NCBI GenBank assembly: GCA_031002005.1
Contig: JARYHS010009186.1
Span: forward strand, 256,709,199 to 256,773,198
From: Vandiemenella viatica
Taxonomy: Eukaryota; Arthropoda; Insecta; Orthoptera; Morabidae
Length of the DNA: 64,000 nt
Direction of reading: 5' to 3'
Positions within the stretch are counted from its first letter, which is position 1; each line of letters begins with the position of its first letter. The position numbers and the translations under genes were made by a program. The notes under the pieces are model-generated. The model had not been told where the DNA came from, ran no database searches, and was given only the letters and a program-made list of their open reading frames with translations. Below are positions 1 through 11,859 of this stretch, one piece after another.

Positions 1-295
1 GTGTTCAATGATAATTTGCAAAGAGGAATATAGCAGCACTTCTTTGCACACCCTCCAACTCCTGTATCTGACACCCAAAATGTGGGTTCCAGGCAATATT
101 CAAGCAATGACCTGACCAAATTTTTGTAATCCAATTCCTTTAGTTCTCTTAAACATCCCCTAATCACTCTCTCCAAGTGAAAGATTTTGAAACCTTTTCC
201 TACTAACTGTCCAATGTATCCCTGCCCGGTTGAGCTCGCAATTAAATGTTATGCCACACCAAGATATTTACATTTCAAGTATTCAACAAACAATT
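1..295 (-). mobile_element. LINE reverse-transcriptase fragment (degraded)
   Basis: Read on the minus strand, this stretch gives peptides such as GYIGQLVGKGFKIFHLERV, IRGCLRELKELDYKNLVR and SLLEY, with KYLG just before. These match the part after the FADD motif of the open reverse transcriptase at 54,588-56,207 ([21 protein letters not shown]). Stops and frame changes show it is dead. It is cut by the window edge, so its total length is unknown. Confidence 0.7.
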
Positions 296-1507
296 CTTTC
301 CCTACCTTATGATCATAATCAACCTTTAGTTTTTTATGCTATAATTGTACAATATACTGTAAGTTTTGAAAATAAAAATTTTAGTAACAAGGTTGTGATG
401 ATCATTCGAGAAAGTGTTAAGACTTGTTTGTGTAGGATGTCATGACAACTCGGATATGACTAAACAAACTGTTCCAAATCCTGAAATTGTGAGTTCCTTT
501 ACTTACAGGCAATACTGGCATGTGCCATAATTACTCTTTTAAGTACTTATGAATATGTTGTCCAGACCAAGAAATATATATTATACCTGTAATATCAACA
601 CCTCCGTAGGAAGGCAATCATGAAGCCAGTGTGAACTTGGTGCAATATGTATGGCTAACAGAATTGAAAGTGTGCCAGAATTGCTAAACTAGAGGACATT
701 GGAAATCAAATCGGTTGGGAACTGGAGGGATGCAAGTAACTCCCTCAGAGTTGGTTGACCAGCAGCAATATAGCAGAACAACATGGTCAGCTCCGTTGAA
801 CTGGAGAGATCAGCTTAGACTCAACCAAAACAAGAAGAAAAATGTGCCAGTTTATCTAAAGCTATTTATCTAGAAGTCTGGTAGCATTACCTATTGCTTA
901 CATTATTACCACTTTAACATAGCATCCTTCTTACGAAGATTTGCAAACTTTTTTTGACGTGAAACTTCTTTGGGCATGGTAGGGAGACATTTGTTAGCAT
1001 TATGTGTTTAGTGTGCCTGCACTGCAACATTCTGCACAAGCACACTTATTGATTCCATGTCTATGGCTCGATGCCAAATTCAAAATAAGCAAAACATTAT
1101 GATTGTATTTCTCCTAAGCAAAAGATAATGACATTATTGTTTATTTACGCCTTTCATTATTACCGAAAACAGAACAAGGTTCCGTCTTCGTCTTACTTAA
1201 TAAAAACAATGAAAAAATTCTTATGATTTTAAGAGTGGAGATTTCAGTGTCAATTTTGCATTAGACAAAACCAAGAAGCTGGTTAAATTTGGAAAGAGAA
1301 ATTAAAGCTATCAATTATTTCACAAATTTCAACCATGAAATCTAATTGAGGTAGATGGGTCATATTAAATGTGAAACATATATTTCCTATTTCTGTTACT
1401 ATAAACCTTTGGTTATTAAAGCATATTCAGCAAATTTACCAAATACAATGGAAGTAGAATAATAACAATAGTGATGATAAATAATAATATAAATAACAAT
1501 AATAATC
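296..1507. other. Unassigned AT-rich sequence
   Basis: I see no exon with a convincing splice context and no recognisable element. Short runs of AATAAT type occur at about 1,450-1,510, next to the hAT-like element that follows. Confidence 0.5.
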
Positions 1508-1515
1508 ATCATCAC

Positions 1516-2232
1516 TAGGGTTCGGATCTTTAGGACAAGTCATATTTTTTTCCTGCCATCTTTTTAAGCTGAAATGCTGAATTAAACACTGATTCAACAT
1601 TTCTGATAGTATTTAAATGTATTTTATATAGCATATAAATGCATATTCAGACCAATTCCTAGTTTTTGTCATATTCTGAGGAAAAATCTGTTAGTTTTTT
1701 AATAGTACCAGGAATTCACTAGATATAGATGAGAAGAAATTAAGATAATTATTCACAGAACTATACTTCTGCTATGTAGTTGGGGGAACTAATTTCCACT
1801 GTGGTCAGAAATCACCAGTCAAGAATTAAAGTTATACATTATTATCACTCTCTAAACATAATGTTCCACCCGCCTTTTAATCTCGACAATGCAGCAGAAG
1901 CATGCTTGTGTTGATCCGCATCAATCAATATCTCAATGAAAAATCCTCAGTCATTGTCAAATCTGCAATGGATCAGTGAGTAGACCTACCGCCATCCCGA
2001 AAATAAAATTTTCTGAAATTAAAGTGACTTCAACAAAACAATTTAAAATTTAACTTCCCGATGGTGCAGCGAGTGCACGGAAGCAACTTACGCTGTCTAC
2101 ATGAAAGTGTGAGCATGTTTTGATGTATAGTAAATTTAAATGTTTGGTTATATTTTGTTATTTTACCCATTTTTAAGGTCATATTTGCCTGAACATTTCT
2201 CTATTTTTTTGGTCATAAAGATCCGAAACCTA
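1516..2232. mobile_element. Non-autonomous hAT-like DNA transposon with 8-bp TSD
   Basis: The left end reads TAGGGTTCGGATCTTTAGGA and the right end, reverse-complemented, reads TAGGTTTCGGATCTTTATGA. The element is flanked by identical 8-bp copies of ATCATCAC at 1,508-1,515 and 2,233-2,240. Eight-base duplications with short terminal repeats are the hallmark of the hAT superfamily. The 717-bp interior has no transposase frame, so it depends on another element. TA duplication by a Tc1-like element is a less likely alternative. Confidence 0.75.
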
Positions 2233-2240
2233 ATCATCAC

Positions 2241-5200
2241 CAATATACAATCTGTAAACATCTACAATAGTTTTATTTGTTACAAATAAAAAAAATATTT
2301 TGCTGATGTCTATCACATCCCATTGATTGAAAGAAACGTTATCAGGTAATTTTGTCCAAGCTGTTTTCCGATAAAGAAGTTCTAAAGACAAAATTCCGAC
2401 TATGGCTCAAAGCAATACTCTACAATCTAGCATCTCTGGTAATTTAGGGAAGTGTGCTTTAAATTTTCAGTACTTTTCATTTGTTTATAAGAATAACATA
2501 CAAGGAGAGGTCTTCATTGGGGAAATTAGAATCCGAGAATGAACACTGTGGATTTATAGTACAACACTTCAGGTATCTCATACTAATACTGTTCACCCCG
2601 GTGGGCCTTTGTTTATGAGAAATTGAGAGTTAATACTGTGATATCTTAATATGTTTATGTATATCCTTAGAAAATCCATATTCAATAAGGCAACTGAATA
2701 ACTGTGAGGTTTAATTGAAATGTCATGAGCTTGATATCCACTTGGTGCAAATATTTTTATTTCCTGCGTGCATTTCTTTTCACCAATATCTGCTATTAGT
2801 AGCATTACAGATTCAGTTTTAATATAATTCACCAAAATGATAGTTTCACTTTTCTTCAAAGGACTTTAATTTTTTTATGATACGTGGCACACAAACATTT
2901 AAAACAAATTGTTTCCACAATGGAAATATTTGATGAAAGATATCCCTCCACAGCCAAAAATTCTTACTATTACTGCAGTGGGGAAGCATATCTCAATTAC
3001 ATTTGTGAATTTCCATTTTTCCCCCATTAAACAGAAACCATACCAGATGTACATTATTAATATAAGTAAATAGTTGGACAAAATTCCTATTTAACGAACA
3101 AATGCAATGAAGATACTATCGTTTACCTGCTTGAGTGCGAAAGAAACAGAAAAAAGGAAGGAAAAATACAAAGAAGTTTCACTTTTCACACACATACACA
3201 TTGATAAATGCACCATGTTGCTCTCCCCCTAAACTAAGTTAAGAACATGCAGAACTATTCTTGTACTGCATTGCATTTTCTTCGTCGTATTGTAATAAAT
3301 ATTATCTGTATTGTATTGTAGTGTACGGTAACAGATTTTTGAAAGTTGGTAATGAAAATTTGTGTGATGACAGAAGCAAAAGAAAAAGGTGAAACTTGAT
3401 TACTGTAAACATTTGGCGAATCAACATGATAGCATAATTGTCCTAGACCCATTTTAAGGGCACTACATCATGGAAAGATGGCTTCTTGCTTAATCTTTAT
3501 TTTTCTTCATTTAAAGGGCAGAGGGTGTATATATCAATTCTGGAAACTTCAGTCACGGATGAAGGAACGCTGAGCCTTAGGAACATCACCACAATTCTCA
3601 TATTTAAGGAATATTTGGATGAGTAACAGGTAGTAACGTCACGATAGGCAACCTATTGGAGGACTGTACTTGGGACTCTATGTCTGACCTCTGCCGCATC
3701 CATTGCTGAACCTGTAAGCATCACCATGTGTTGTCAATGGGCCATAATCTCTAGTACTGTAGATATCTAAGAACCTGTTTATCTTCTGTATGAATCATTT
3801 ATATTAAAAAGGTCTAATATACTCAAGCATATGCATACACTGATGACAGGGATAAAGTAGGGCATGTTTCATATTGATGTGATTTTGGGAAACTGAGAAA
3901 TGTACTGAATTAGTATCATTTTTGGTTGAATGCAACTAAAAAAATATATAATTGTTGGATTTTGATGAAGTTTAGACTAATGTAAAGCCCATTATAACAA
4001 AGCAGTAACTTCATAGAACTTTAAAAAGGGGGGGGGGGAGAACACAAAGCATTTAACATTACAAATAGATTGCGTAGCCATAAACTTAATACTGAAGGAA
4101 TTTTAGAGTCAAAATCGGAGCTGCACCCTGTCCCAGAGTTGAACCTAAAGTTTAATGGAAAACACAATGAACATTAATACATGTACTACAATTTAGAAAA
4201 ATTATATAATATTTATAGGATTGGAAAATTTTATTTAAAACAGCCAGTTTGGAGATTTTATTCTAACTGGGCAAGCTGGTGATGTCAGCAGCTAGCAAGG
4301 TCACACATGTGGAATAATTATTATTTAAACTGACCCGAATGTGAAATGGTGAATGGGAGAGAGGGAGAATTCCTTACTCTTCTTTAGCTGTTTTCTATAA
4401 AATCTTATTGGTAGTATTACACATAAAATTCAGGCATACGAAAAATTTGGTGACGGTAATGAAGGAAAAAGATTTTAGGTATTTAAAGGCCTAACTCTCA
4501 AATATAAATGATGCCAAGATTAAGGAGGAAATATATGTTTGCTCAAAGAAGTAAAATTGGCTGTTCAGTTAACATCTTTAAGCAATGTCATTAAAAGGAA
4601 TGAGAAAAATTCTTGAAAAGCCCATTGTGCTGACATTGGTAATTTCTTGAGAAATCAGAGCATAAAAAAACAATCTAGTGGTTTATGAGCACTGGGTTGT
4701 AATAATATTTCACTGTCTTCATCTACATATTGACTTATTTTTAGGCAATTGTGTTTTAATGAGTTACAAGCATAGGTAGCACTTCAACTTCCTCTCCCTC
4801 CATGTTGAAATAAGGAGTGACAGGTTTCTTGCCCTAGCCTTCCTTATTTTAAACGAATGAATTTAATTTCCTTGCAGATATTTTAAGGACTATTGATGTA
4901 CAGCAGAGCCTGTCTATACTTTCAAAAACTATATTGTTTGACAGACTCTGAGAAAAATCTTGCATCATTAAGAATTTCTGTGAATTTCTTTGTGAACATA
5001 TGATCAGCTTATTTTGATTAGTATCTAACAACTATACCATTAGATGACCAGTCAAAGCATTAAATACACTGGACATATTAACATTTCAACTTGTTGAAAT
5101 ACATTTGAATGTTCTAAAATGCTTCCCAATCATGTAAATTCTGCTTTGTGGTAGAACTTAATCATTACACAGACTTCTAAAGCTAGATGGATACTATGTT

Positions 5201-6481
5201 GATGACGTACGAGCTTAAATGAAGAATTATTCTTTTACCATCACACAGGACACCAACCAAATAGTGGCAACATTGCAACAAACAAAAAAATCGCCGAATA
5301 GTTTTATACAATAGAGAATAAAATTCTGAATAAACCTTTGACTTGCAATAAATAAACTGAGAACAAATGGTTTAATTTCAGCACACAGTAACTAAGTACA
5401 TTTACATCCAGCTAAGCAAACTACAAAAAGGCTCAATAGTTTAAAACTGAACAGATGAATATGAAGTTTAAAAATGTACAGAATACACGACTCTAAATGC
5501 AATTATAGATGTATATTACATATGCTATGCTGCTACAGAAATTTTCAATTTCTAGTTTTAAGCCGTAGATTATACAAACTCATATTTTGTATGTTTAAAT
5601 TAATTTATTAACATGAAAGACAGTTACTTCCCAAAAAGAATAAGGTTTACATAAATGATAGTTGTATGTATTATTTAAGTAAGTATGGAGAATAAGGCAG
5701 ATACCTAACTAAATTTGCAGTATCTCTGTGCTTTGGGCCCCTGCCCGGAGCTCGGATGTGAGCCAAACTGTGACATGTATGGGGTCTACAAGATACAGAA
5801 ATTGAGGAGCCTGTCAGTCACATACATTTAGATGGCATGAAACAATACATATGCTTTTATAAGAATGGCTAACATTACATAGACTTAAAGAGAAAGCAAA
5901 AAATTGAACATGTGTAAAATATTTTAAATCGAGATAATATTCAGCCAATTAAAGTAATGTACACCATTCTTCAAAATACCTTAAAAGTAGATACCTTAAG
6001 AATCCTTACAAATATATTTTTTTTTTTATCAGAAGACAGTTCAGTCTGATCACTGCTACCACCAATAACAAAAAAATATTCACAAACACTGCTCACGACT
6101 ACCAGTGACCTATACATACAGCATGAAACTTACCTTCAAGGATATTGTAGAATTCACAAAAGAAAATCCAAAATCTTAAACTTTAAGATTCATAAATAAA
6201 AAAATCAATAACTTTGTATCAGTTCCAAAGCAAATGCCAAGAGAATTACACAGCACAATACAGTTGGAGCGATGTACTTGTGACTGAGGTTATGTCATCA
6301 ATATGGGCACTCTCAAAGCAACATAAATTAAAGAACCCTCATATCTAATGCATATGATACAATGTCAGTTATAATTCTGGTCAATGCTGCATAAAGTATG
6401 ATACATGTAGAACTATTTCCATCAGTGAGATAATGTAACCAACACCAATTAAAAAATACTAAAATCCTCATGCCATATGCC
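2241..6481. other. 4.2 kb without recognised gene
   Basis: No host exon could be supported. A minus-strand 88-codon frame at 2,593-2,859 is open, but I recognise no family and see no clear splice pair, so it is left unassigned. A G-run lies at about 4,028-4,039 and a T-run at about 6,020. The sequence lies 3' of the RBM39 first exon on the minus strand, so it is probably inside that gene's first intron. Confidence 0.45.
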
Positions 6482-6484
6482 TTA

Positions 6485-6862
6485 GGGAGCATGCACAAAC
6501 TGTGTGGCTCGGTCCAGGGGGGGGGGGGGGGTGGCTGGAAGGCTACACTAGGCTACGTGGGGGGGGGGGGTTCCGAGCCAGGCCAAATAGCTTTCCTTTC
6601 ATAACATTTTTAACAGTTAAAATGAGGAACATAACACACAATAGCATGTGGATATTTATTTCCCTCAGTTAATTATCTCTGTATGTAATTTACAACAGTC
6701 TGACACGAGAAAATGTACAAAATGTCTTCTGGAATCAAAAGGGGAAAAAAGCTACGTGCTACGGGGGGGGGGGGGAGAGGCTACAGCCACGTAGGGCTAC
6801 GTGGGGGAGAGCAGGGGTTTACAGGAAGACAAAATGGAGCTACGTGGTTTATGCATGCTCCC
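6485..6862. mobile_element. PIF/Harbinger-like MITE with G-tracts
   Basis: The left end is GGGAGCATGCACAAAC and the right end, reverse-complemented, is GGGAGCATGCATAAAC. TTA stands on both sides (6,482-6,484 and 6,863-6,865). A 3-bp TWA duplication and a GGG-starting terminal repeat fit the PIF/Harbinger superfamily. The 378-bp interior has no coding capacity. It contains three pure G-runs (6,517-6,531, 6,559-6,570, 6,763-6,775), most preceded by a CTACGTG or CTACG motif. A Harbinger transposase remnant lies at about 21.1 kb, but no direct link is shown. Confidence 0.7.
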
Positions 6863-6958
6863 TTATCATGAAATGACAGTTGTCACCGTGTCTCAGGGTA
6901 CAATAAAATGCAACCACAACAGCCACTGTTAGTTATGCTTCTACGGCAGGTGCATGTA

Positions 6959-8289
6959 CGAGGTGTGTTCAGAAAATAACGGGAATTTTTAAATTTCGCG
7001 GGTTTGGAGAGTCCAATTATCAAAAAAAAAAAATTATTATGTTGGTATACATGCCCTGGAAATATGATAAAATTTTCAGCTGTATTCACTGCTTACTTTG
7101 TCTGTGGCAGCCGCTAAGGTTAGACGTGTTTTATGAGCTCGGCGATTTTCGTTTGTTAAAAGAAATGGATCAAAGAATTTGTATCAAATTTTGCGTAAAA
7201 AATGAAATAAAGTGTAACAAAGTGTGTGATATGTTAACAAAGGCCTATGGTGAGTCTGTTATGAGTAAAACAAGAGTTTACGAGTGGTATAAGCGTTTCC
7301 AAGATGGCCATGAAGACGTTGAAGATGACGAACGCCCCGGACGCCCCGGACGCCCCAGCACATCAACAACCGATGAAAACGTGGAAAAAGTGAAAGCAAT
7401 GGTTATGAATGATCGCCGAATCACAATCAGAGAAGTTGCTGATGATGTTGGCATATCGATTGGCTCATGCCATGAAATTTTTTCAAACGTTTTGGGTATG
7501 AAACGCGTGGCAGCAAAATTTGTTCCAAAATGGTTGAATTTTGAACAAAAACAGCGGCGAATGGAAGTTGCTCAGGAGTCACTAAATGAAGTCAACGACG
7601 ATACAGAATTACTTAAACGTGTTATAACAGGTGACGAAACATGGGTTTACGGATATGACGTCGAAACTAAGGCTCAATCGTCTCAGTGGAAGCATCCTGG
7701 CTTGCCAAGACCGAAAAAGACTCGACAAGTGCGGAAGAACGTGAAGGTTATGCTTACGGTGTTCTTCGATTTTAATGGCATAGTGCATAGTGAATTCTTG
7801 CCACAAGGTCAAACGGTAAATAAGGAGTACTACCTACAAGTTCAACGCCGTTTGCGTGAAGCAATCCGAAAAAAACGTCCGGATTTGTGGAAAAACAATT
7901 CATGGCTTTTGCACCACGATAATGCACCAGCTCACACTTCGTTGCCTGTTCGTGAATTCTTGGCCAAAAACAATACTGTAGCGATGCCCCAGCCTCCATA
8001 TTCGCCAGACATGGGTCCGTGTGACTTTTTCCTATTTCCAAAAATAAAGAGAACCTTAAAGGGCCGTCGTTTTACAAGCATAGATGACATTAAAAGCGCA
8101 TCGCCTAAAGAGCTATAGGCTATCCCAAAAATCGAGTTTGAGAAGTGTTTCGACGATTGGAAGAAGCGCTGGCAGAAGTGCATAATATCTAATGGGGACT
8201 ATTTTGAAGGCGACAACATTAATGTATACAAATAAATAAATATTTTATTCAAAAAACGAAAATTCCCGTTATTTTCTGAACACACCTCG
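6959..8289 (+). mobile_element. Mariner transposon, near complete, TA target sites
   Basis: This 1,331-bp element is bounded by perfect 31-bp terminal inverted repeats that begin CGAGGTGTGTTCAGAAAATA. The target dinucleotide TA is present on both sides (6,957-6,958 and 8,290-8,291). Length, TA sites and the encoded DD34D transposase place it in the mariner family. The identical terminal repeats mean it arrived fairly recently. Its outer ten bases (CGAGGTGTGT) are the same as those of the mariner at 49,153, although the inner parts differ. Confidence 0.95.
7165..8235 (+). pseudogene. Mariner transposase, one premature stop
   Basis: The transposase cuts and pastes mariner DNA in the nucleus. 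I start it at the ATG at 7,165 (MDQRICIKF), since the upstream open stretch is not transposase-like. In order there are an N-terminal helix-turn-helix DNA-binding region (around VREVADDVGIS-type residues IREVADDVGIS), then the catalytic motifs [23 protein letters not shown] and PPYSPDMGPCDFFLFP. There are 34 residues between the second and third catalytic Asp, giving a DD34D triad. An in-frame TAG at 8,116-8,118 falls where a lysine is usual. The frame then stays open for 38 more codons of expected C-terminus (WKKRW, GDYFEGD) to TAA at 8,233. RPG-RPG-RP is repeated by a 9-bp tandem expansion near residue 60. With 317 codons before the stop, the protein is probably non-functional. Confidence 0.93.
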
Positions 8290-8291
8290 TA

Positions 8292-8815
8292 TATATTCAC
8301 TATACTACAATTTTGAATTAAGCCAATCTAAGGTATTAGCTGATGATTTGTACAAAAAAAACTGCTATCTGCCTTTCGTTATAATTAGGCCAGACTTCTC
8401 TAATCATTCCTCAAACCAACTATGAAATTCCAGACATCTAAAAACTGGCAATTTTCACACATCTTCATTAAACAGACACCTTACCAATTCAGGTAAACAA
8501 TGTCACTAATCAATAGTATTATCAATCTGTAAGCAAGCTCTCTTTATTTGAATAGGCACTGCAGTGATTTTGATGGCGTAAAAATTTGAATGGTCTGAAT
8601 TAGAATTTGTGGAAATAGCTAATGACTTATATGTACCGAGGGATGGAGCAAGTAATTAAAAACATTTTGAAATGGAAAATCATGGACCACAGATCACTAC
8701 GTATTTCACACATGCACTTTTGCAAAAATCTGACAAAAGGTCAAACAAACTTATGATTTTGTTTAATATTTTGACTTTGAATACTTTTCAGCTTCCTATA
8801 GACTTCAAAGCCACT
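8292..8815. other. Unassigned spacer
   Basis: AT-rich sequence between the mariner and a LINE fragment. I see no gene or element in it. Confidence 0.4.
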
Positions 8816-9110
8816 AAATGGAATATCAAGCAATGAAAGAATGTTGGCTTGGGAGAAGAGAGTGCAACATGATGTCAAGTGAATCAAGCCAAAAGAGGGC
8901 CTACCACCTGGGTCTGAACAACCATGGCCCATATGAAGTCACTAAACAGGTTTCGAGTTGGAGTTGGCCATTCCAAATACACTCTTGCTTCCTGGGGATA
9001 CCTGGGAGAACAGCCAGATACCAAATGTTCGTGCGGGGAGAAAGAAACTATGGCACATATGTTGTCATGTCCACAAATCAGAATGACTGTATCGTATCCC
9101 AATAGATATA
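8816..9110 (+). mobile_element. LINE C-terminal Cys/His motif fragment
   Basis: In the frame from 8,924 the peptide MKSLNRFRVGVGHSKYTLAS leads to a CSCGEKETMAHMLSCP motif. The spacing C-x-C-G-x(n)-T-x-x-H-x-L-x-x-CP is the C-terminal zinc-binding motif seen after the reverse transcriptase of many insect non-LTR retrotransposons, preceded by a conserved LNRFR-x-G block. The upstream part is in another frame, so the copy is broken. It differs from the 54-kb LINE family, which lacks this motif. Confidence 0.65.
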
Positions 9111-9379
9111 CTAATCTTTGGATTATCTATATTGTATTTGTCTTTGGTTTTGTGTACTTGTTTTCCTGAATTTTGATAAAGTTAATTAAACAGAATTCGT
9201 TACTCAAACCACTGCATAATATATAACTCTCAATAAAAACAAAAGAATTGTGATATTTACACTAAATAACTTAGTATTTAATATCTATATTAAATGGTTT
9301 ATTGTCACTGCAATTTGATTGTGAAGTCCAGGCTGCAACTTAACCACAACCACTACGAAGAAAACAAGTGTAAACTTTG

Positions 9380-9830
9380 CACTGCGATACAGTGCATTTA
9401 TTATTGTGCATGCTTTAGTCATGTTGCAGTTCAAAATGAAGGTGTAATATGAAAATAATTGTTATAAATTATGCAATGCATACTTGGAATCCTGGAATGT
9501 TGCCACTACCCAAATTGTGGTTAGTGAAACATTTAATATGTTTAAGTGTATCTGTACCATTTGATTTTGTAACGGCAATATTAGTATAGGTTGTGGTTAG
9601 GTTGAAATGCACTCTGGACCAGAAGGCAAGAGGAATTAAATTATTATTAGTAACTAATAAGCCATTTTAATGACTGCCATGTTAGTGATGACGTGTATCC
9701 TGATGTAAGCAAAACACCCATTGTACATGTTCAGTGTGCTCTTCCTTGTGGCATTGGTGAAATTTGTTTTTCTGGTCCAGGATTCATTTCAATCTAACCA
9801 TTTCAGTTTTGAGGTACGATGAAGAAAAAT
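9380..9830 (+). repeat. Third copy of the P-like element intron region
   Basis: This segment parallels 26,370-26,625 in unit B and 22,200-22,450 in unit A. It has the same order of blocks: a GCGAT-CAGTG motif, a GTTGCAG block, an ATTATGCAATGCA block, TTTGTAACGGCAATATTA, then GGTTAGGTTGAAATGCACTC-TGGACCAGAAGG. A second, inverted TGGTCCAG block follows at about 9,773. No THAP exon or CATG terminal repeat was found here, so it is a fragment. Confidence 0.55.
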
Positions 9831-10051
9831 GGCTCAAAATGTGGGTAGTTGCATCGAAGCTATTAATGTGTCAGGTAACGAACCTGGAGGTGGGTAAGTG
9901 AGAAGATGACAATGTTGACCATTGGCATACACTACGTCAAATGTGTAATAAATAACTGTACTTGGACAGAGTGTCTTTCGCTTGGCTTCATATCATTTAA
10001 ACGTTTTGATTGAAAAGAGTGTACAAACATATGTTTTTGTATCATTGCAGT

Positions 10052-10397
10052 CAGGCCCGCCGCTAGCTGTTTGAGCGCCCGCGTGCAATACCGATTATGC
10101 CGCCCCTGTCTAACTACAACCAGTGGTTGACCTAGGAAAGTTCCGAACCGGGTCACAAAAAACAGAGATTGGCGCCCCTTCCAACATTATTTGCCGCCCC
10201 CATTGTTGCCATCCCGACTGTCGCCGGCCGCCCGAAGCAGCTGTTGAGCTAAAAAAAGGTCGCTGGCTACATAATACGCTGCTGCAGCGACAATGGAGTG
10301 GCAACTATCGCGGGGCGGCGACTGTCGATCACCCGTTTTGCCGCCCCCCCTCGATATGCTGCCCGCGTGTGGTGCACGCCCGCTTACGGCGGGCCTG
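10052..10397. mobile_element. GC-rich hAT-like MITE with 8-bp TSD
   Basis: Terminal repeats CAGGCCCGCCG (left) and CAGGCCCGCCG (right, reverse-complemented) bound 346 bp. Identical 8-bp ATTGCAGT copies flank it at 10,044-10,051 and 10,398-10,405. It is much richer in G and C than its surroundings, which explains the spurious open frames on both strands here. It has no transposase. The 8-bp duplication and CAGGC start fit hAT elements. Confidence 0.85.
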
Positions 10398-10639
10398 ATT
10401 GCAGTAAAAACCAAGCAGAAGTTGGAGTCTATATTTACAAAGGATGAAACTACTGTTTTGTACTATAATCCTCTATTTAAAATGAAAATCAACGATAAAA
10501 AAGATGCAGAATGCCAAGTCAAGTTGACCTTTCAGACAATTGCAGCAGCTCTTGTGAAGGTCTTTGGTTCTGAAAAGCTACCCTGCTCATTTTAAAACAA
10601 AAAGCTAGTAGTAAGTGACCTTATCCTCCAAACTAAAAA

Positions 10640-10909
10640 TAAATACCTTTGAAATTGGAAGGCAGTGATACCAGGTGTCCAGGGGGTGATGGATAAAATT
10701 GGACGTCTTTTAAAAAAGAAAAATTTCAGTCTGGTATACAGAGCACCTAAAACGTTTTTTTATGTGAACGTAAAGGTTAAAGACAGGAGGGAGGAATTGC
10801 AGGCAATGGGTGTACACCAAATACCCTATAGTTGCGGCAGGACTGGACGGACGGTCAAGGAAAGGTCACCAAATCAGCTGTAGCACAACATTCAGCTGAC
10901 AGGGGGCAT
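10640..10909 (+). mobile_element. Degraded GIY-YIG-like retroelement fragment
   Basis: The frame at 10,665-10,883 gives GVMDKIGRLLKKKNFSLVYR, then GVHQIPYSCG and RTGRTVKERS. This resembles the spacing of G-V-Y-x-I-P-C-x-C-G and GQTGR(S/T)-x-x-x-R in the GIY-YIG endonuclease module of Penelope-like retroelements. The catalytic tyrosines and the intervening segment (YIGQ) are missing, so it is a remnant. Family assignment is tentative. Confidence 0.4.
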
Positions 10910-11646
10910 TGTAACAGCCCTCAGACCCGGCATTTTTATGAAATATTATTTTAAGAATTATGTATAGCAATGTGGGAGTTGATTAATAGAGGATTTGTAT
11001 ATTTTTCATGTAGTAAATTCTGAATTGGTGTATAATCGTCATGTAAATGAACATTGTTTTATGGAGAAAAAACTGTGTAAACGATATGTAATACCATCAA
11101 GGACAGCATTATACATGAAACATTAATTCAAATTTTGTAACTGTAATTGATGTGAGCCACGATGTTTGTATGACAATTCTTAATGGTTTGAACTGGTTTA
11201 TGTTGATAATTTTGTGTGTAAATGGATGTAAACCGTATTAACTTTCATTTTAAGGTGTTTTCTAATGATTGTGAGTGATTCTGTACAATTTTTAATTATT
11301 TTTGTACGGATATAATTGTAAATGTTAGACAAATGTCTATCGGCAATCTTTGTGGCTTTATGGATGTTTCTCCAGTGCTTATTTAAACGTGCGGAGACGG
11401 CAAACAGAGTTAATGGTACGTTAGTTGTCATTGTCAGAATTTTTGTTTGAGGTTGGTTGAAAAGTCATTTGTGAGCTTAATCACTAGAATATTTGTCTAT
11501 TGGTGCTTTATTATCTTTGGACAAGTCCACTGCCTTTCTGAGTGTAATGTTGTTATAGAGTTCACAAAGAAATAAATATGTAGTGAAAAGTGAGTCGTCG
11601 GTGTTGTTTGTTTAAGCAATTCAAAGCAGTAAGGAAGGTAAAATCA
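10910..11646 (+). repeat. Possible solo or truncated LTR
   Basis: The stretch starts TGTAACAGCCC and ends in CA just before TCTGGCGACCAACAG. An AATAAA-type signal (AATAAAT) lies at 11,571. TG...CA ends, a late polyadenylation signal and a following TGGCGACC-like sequence, as in some insect Gypsy primer-binding sites, suggest an LTR. No second LTR and no target duplication were found. Confidence 0.28.
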
Positions 11647-11859
11647 TCTGGCGACCAACAGTAAACTGCAAATGTAATCATCAATAATTGATGACAGGAC
11701 AAATCGGGTGATTACAGAAGAGCATATCAGCCTGCTATGTTATTCAGTCAGAAGATTAAACTGGTTAAGGAAAGCAGATGGTGGCCCAGGAGAGTCAGAA
11801 GTGTTGAAAATAAATAAAACACCAGATAATATTAAGGCGGACAGTGGGCTACAACTTGA

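Noticed and set aside
2593..2859. Minus-strand 88-codon frame (MKKSETIILVNYIKTESV...) as a possible host exon
   Set aside because: No family recognised, no convincing splice pair, and it lies in AT-rich DNA where such frames occur by chance.
9829..9893. ATG-to-donor mini exon (MAQNVGSCIEAINVSGNEPGG then GTAAGT)
   Set aside because: The splice-like context is good but the peptide matches nothing I know and it sits directly after a decayed P-like fragment.
10123..10595. Overlapping open frames on both strands at 10.1-10.6 kb
   Set aside because: They are explained by the high GC content of the hAT-like MITE at 10,052-10,397 and cross its boundary.
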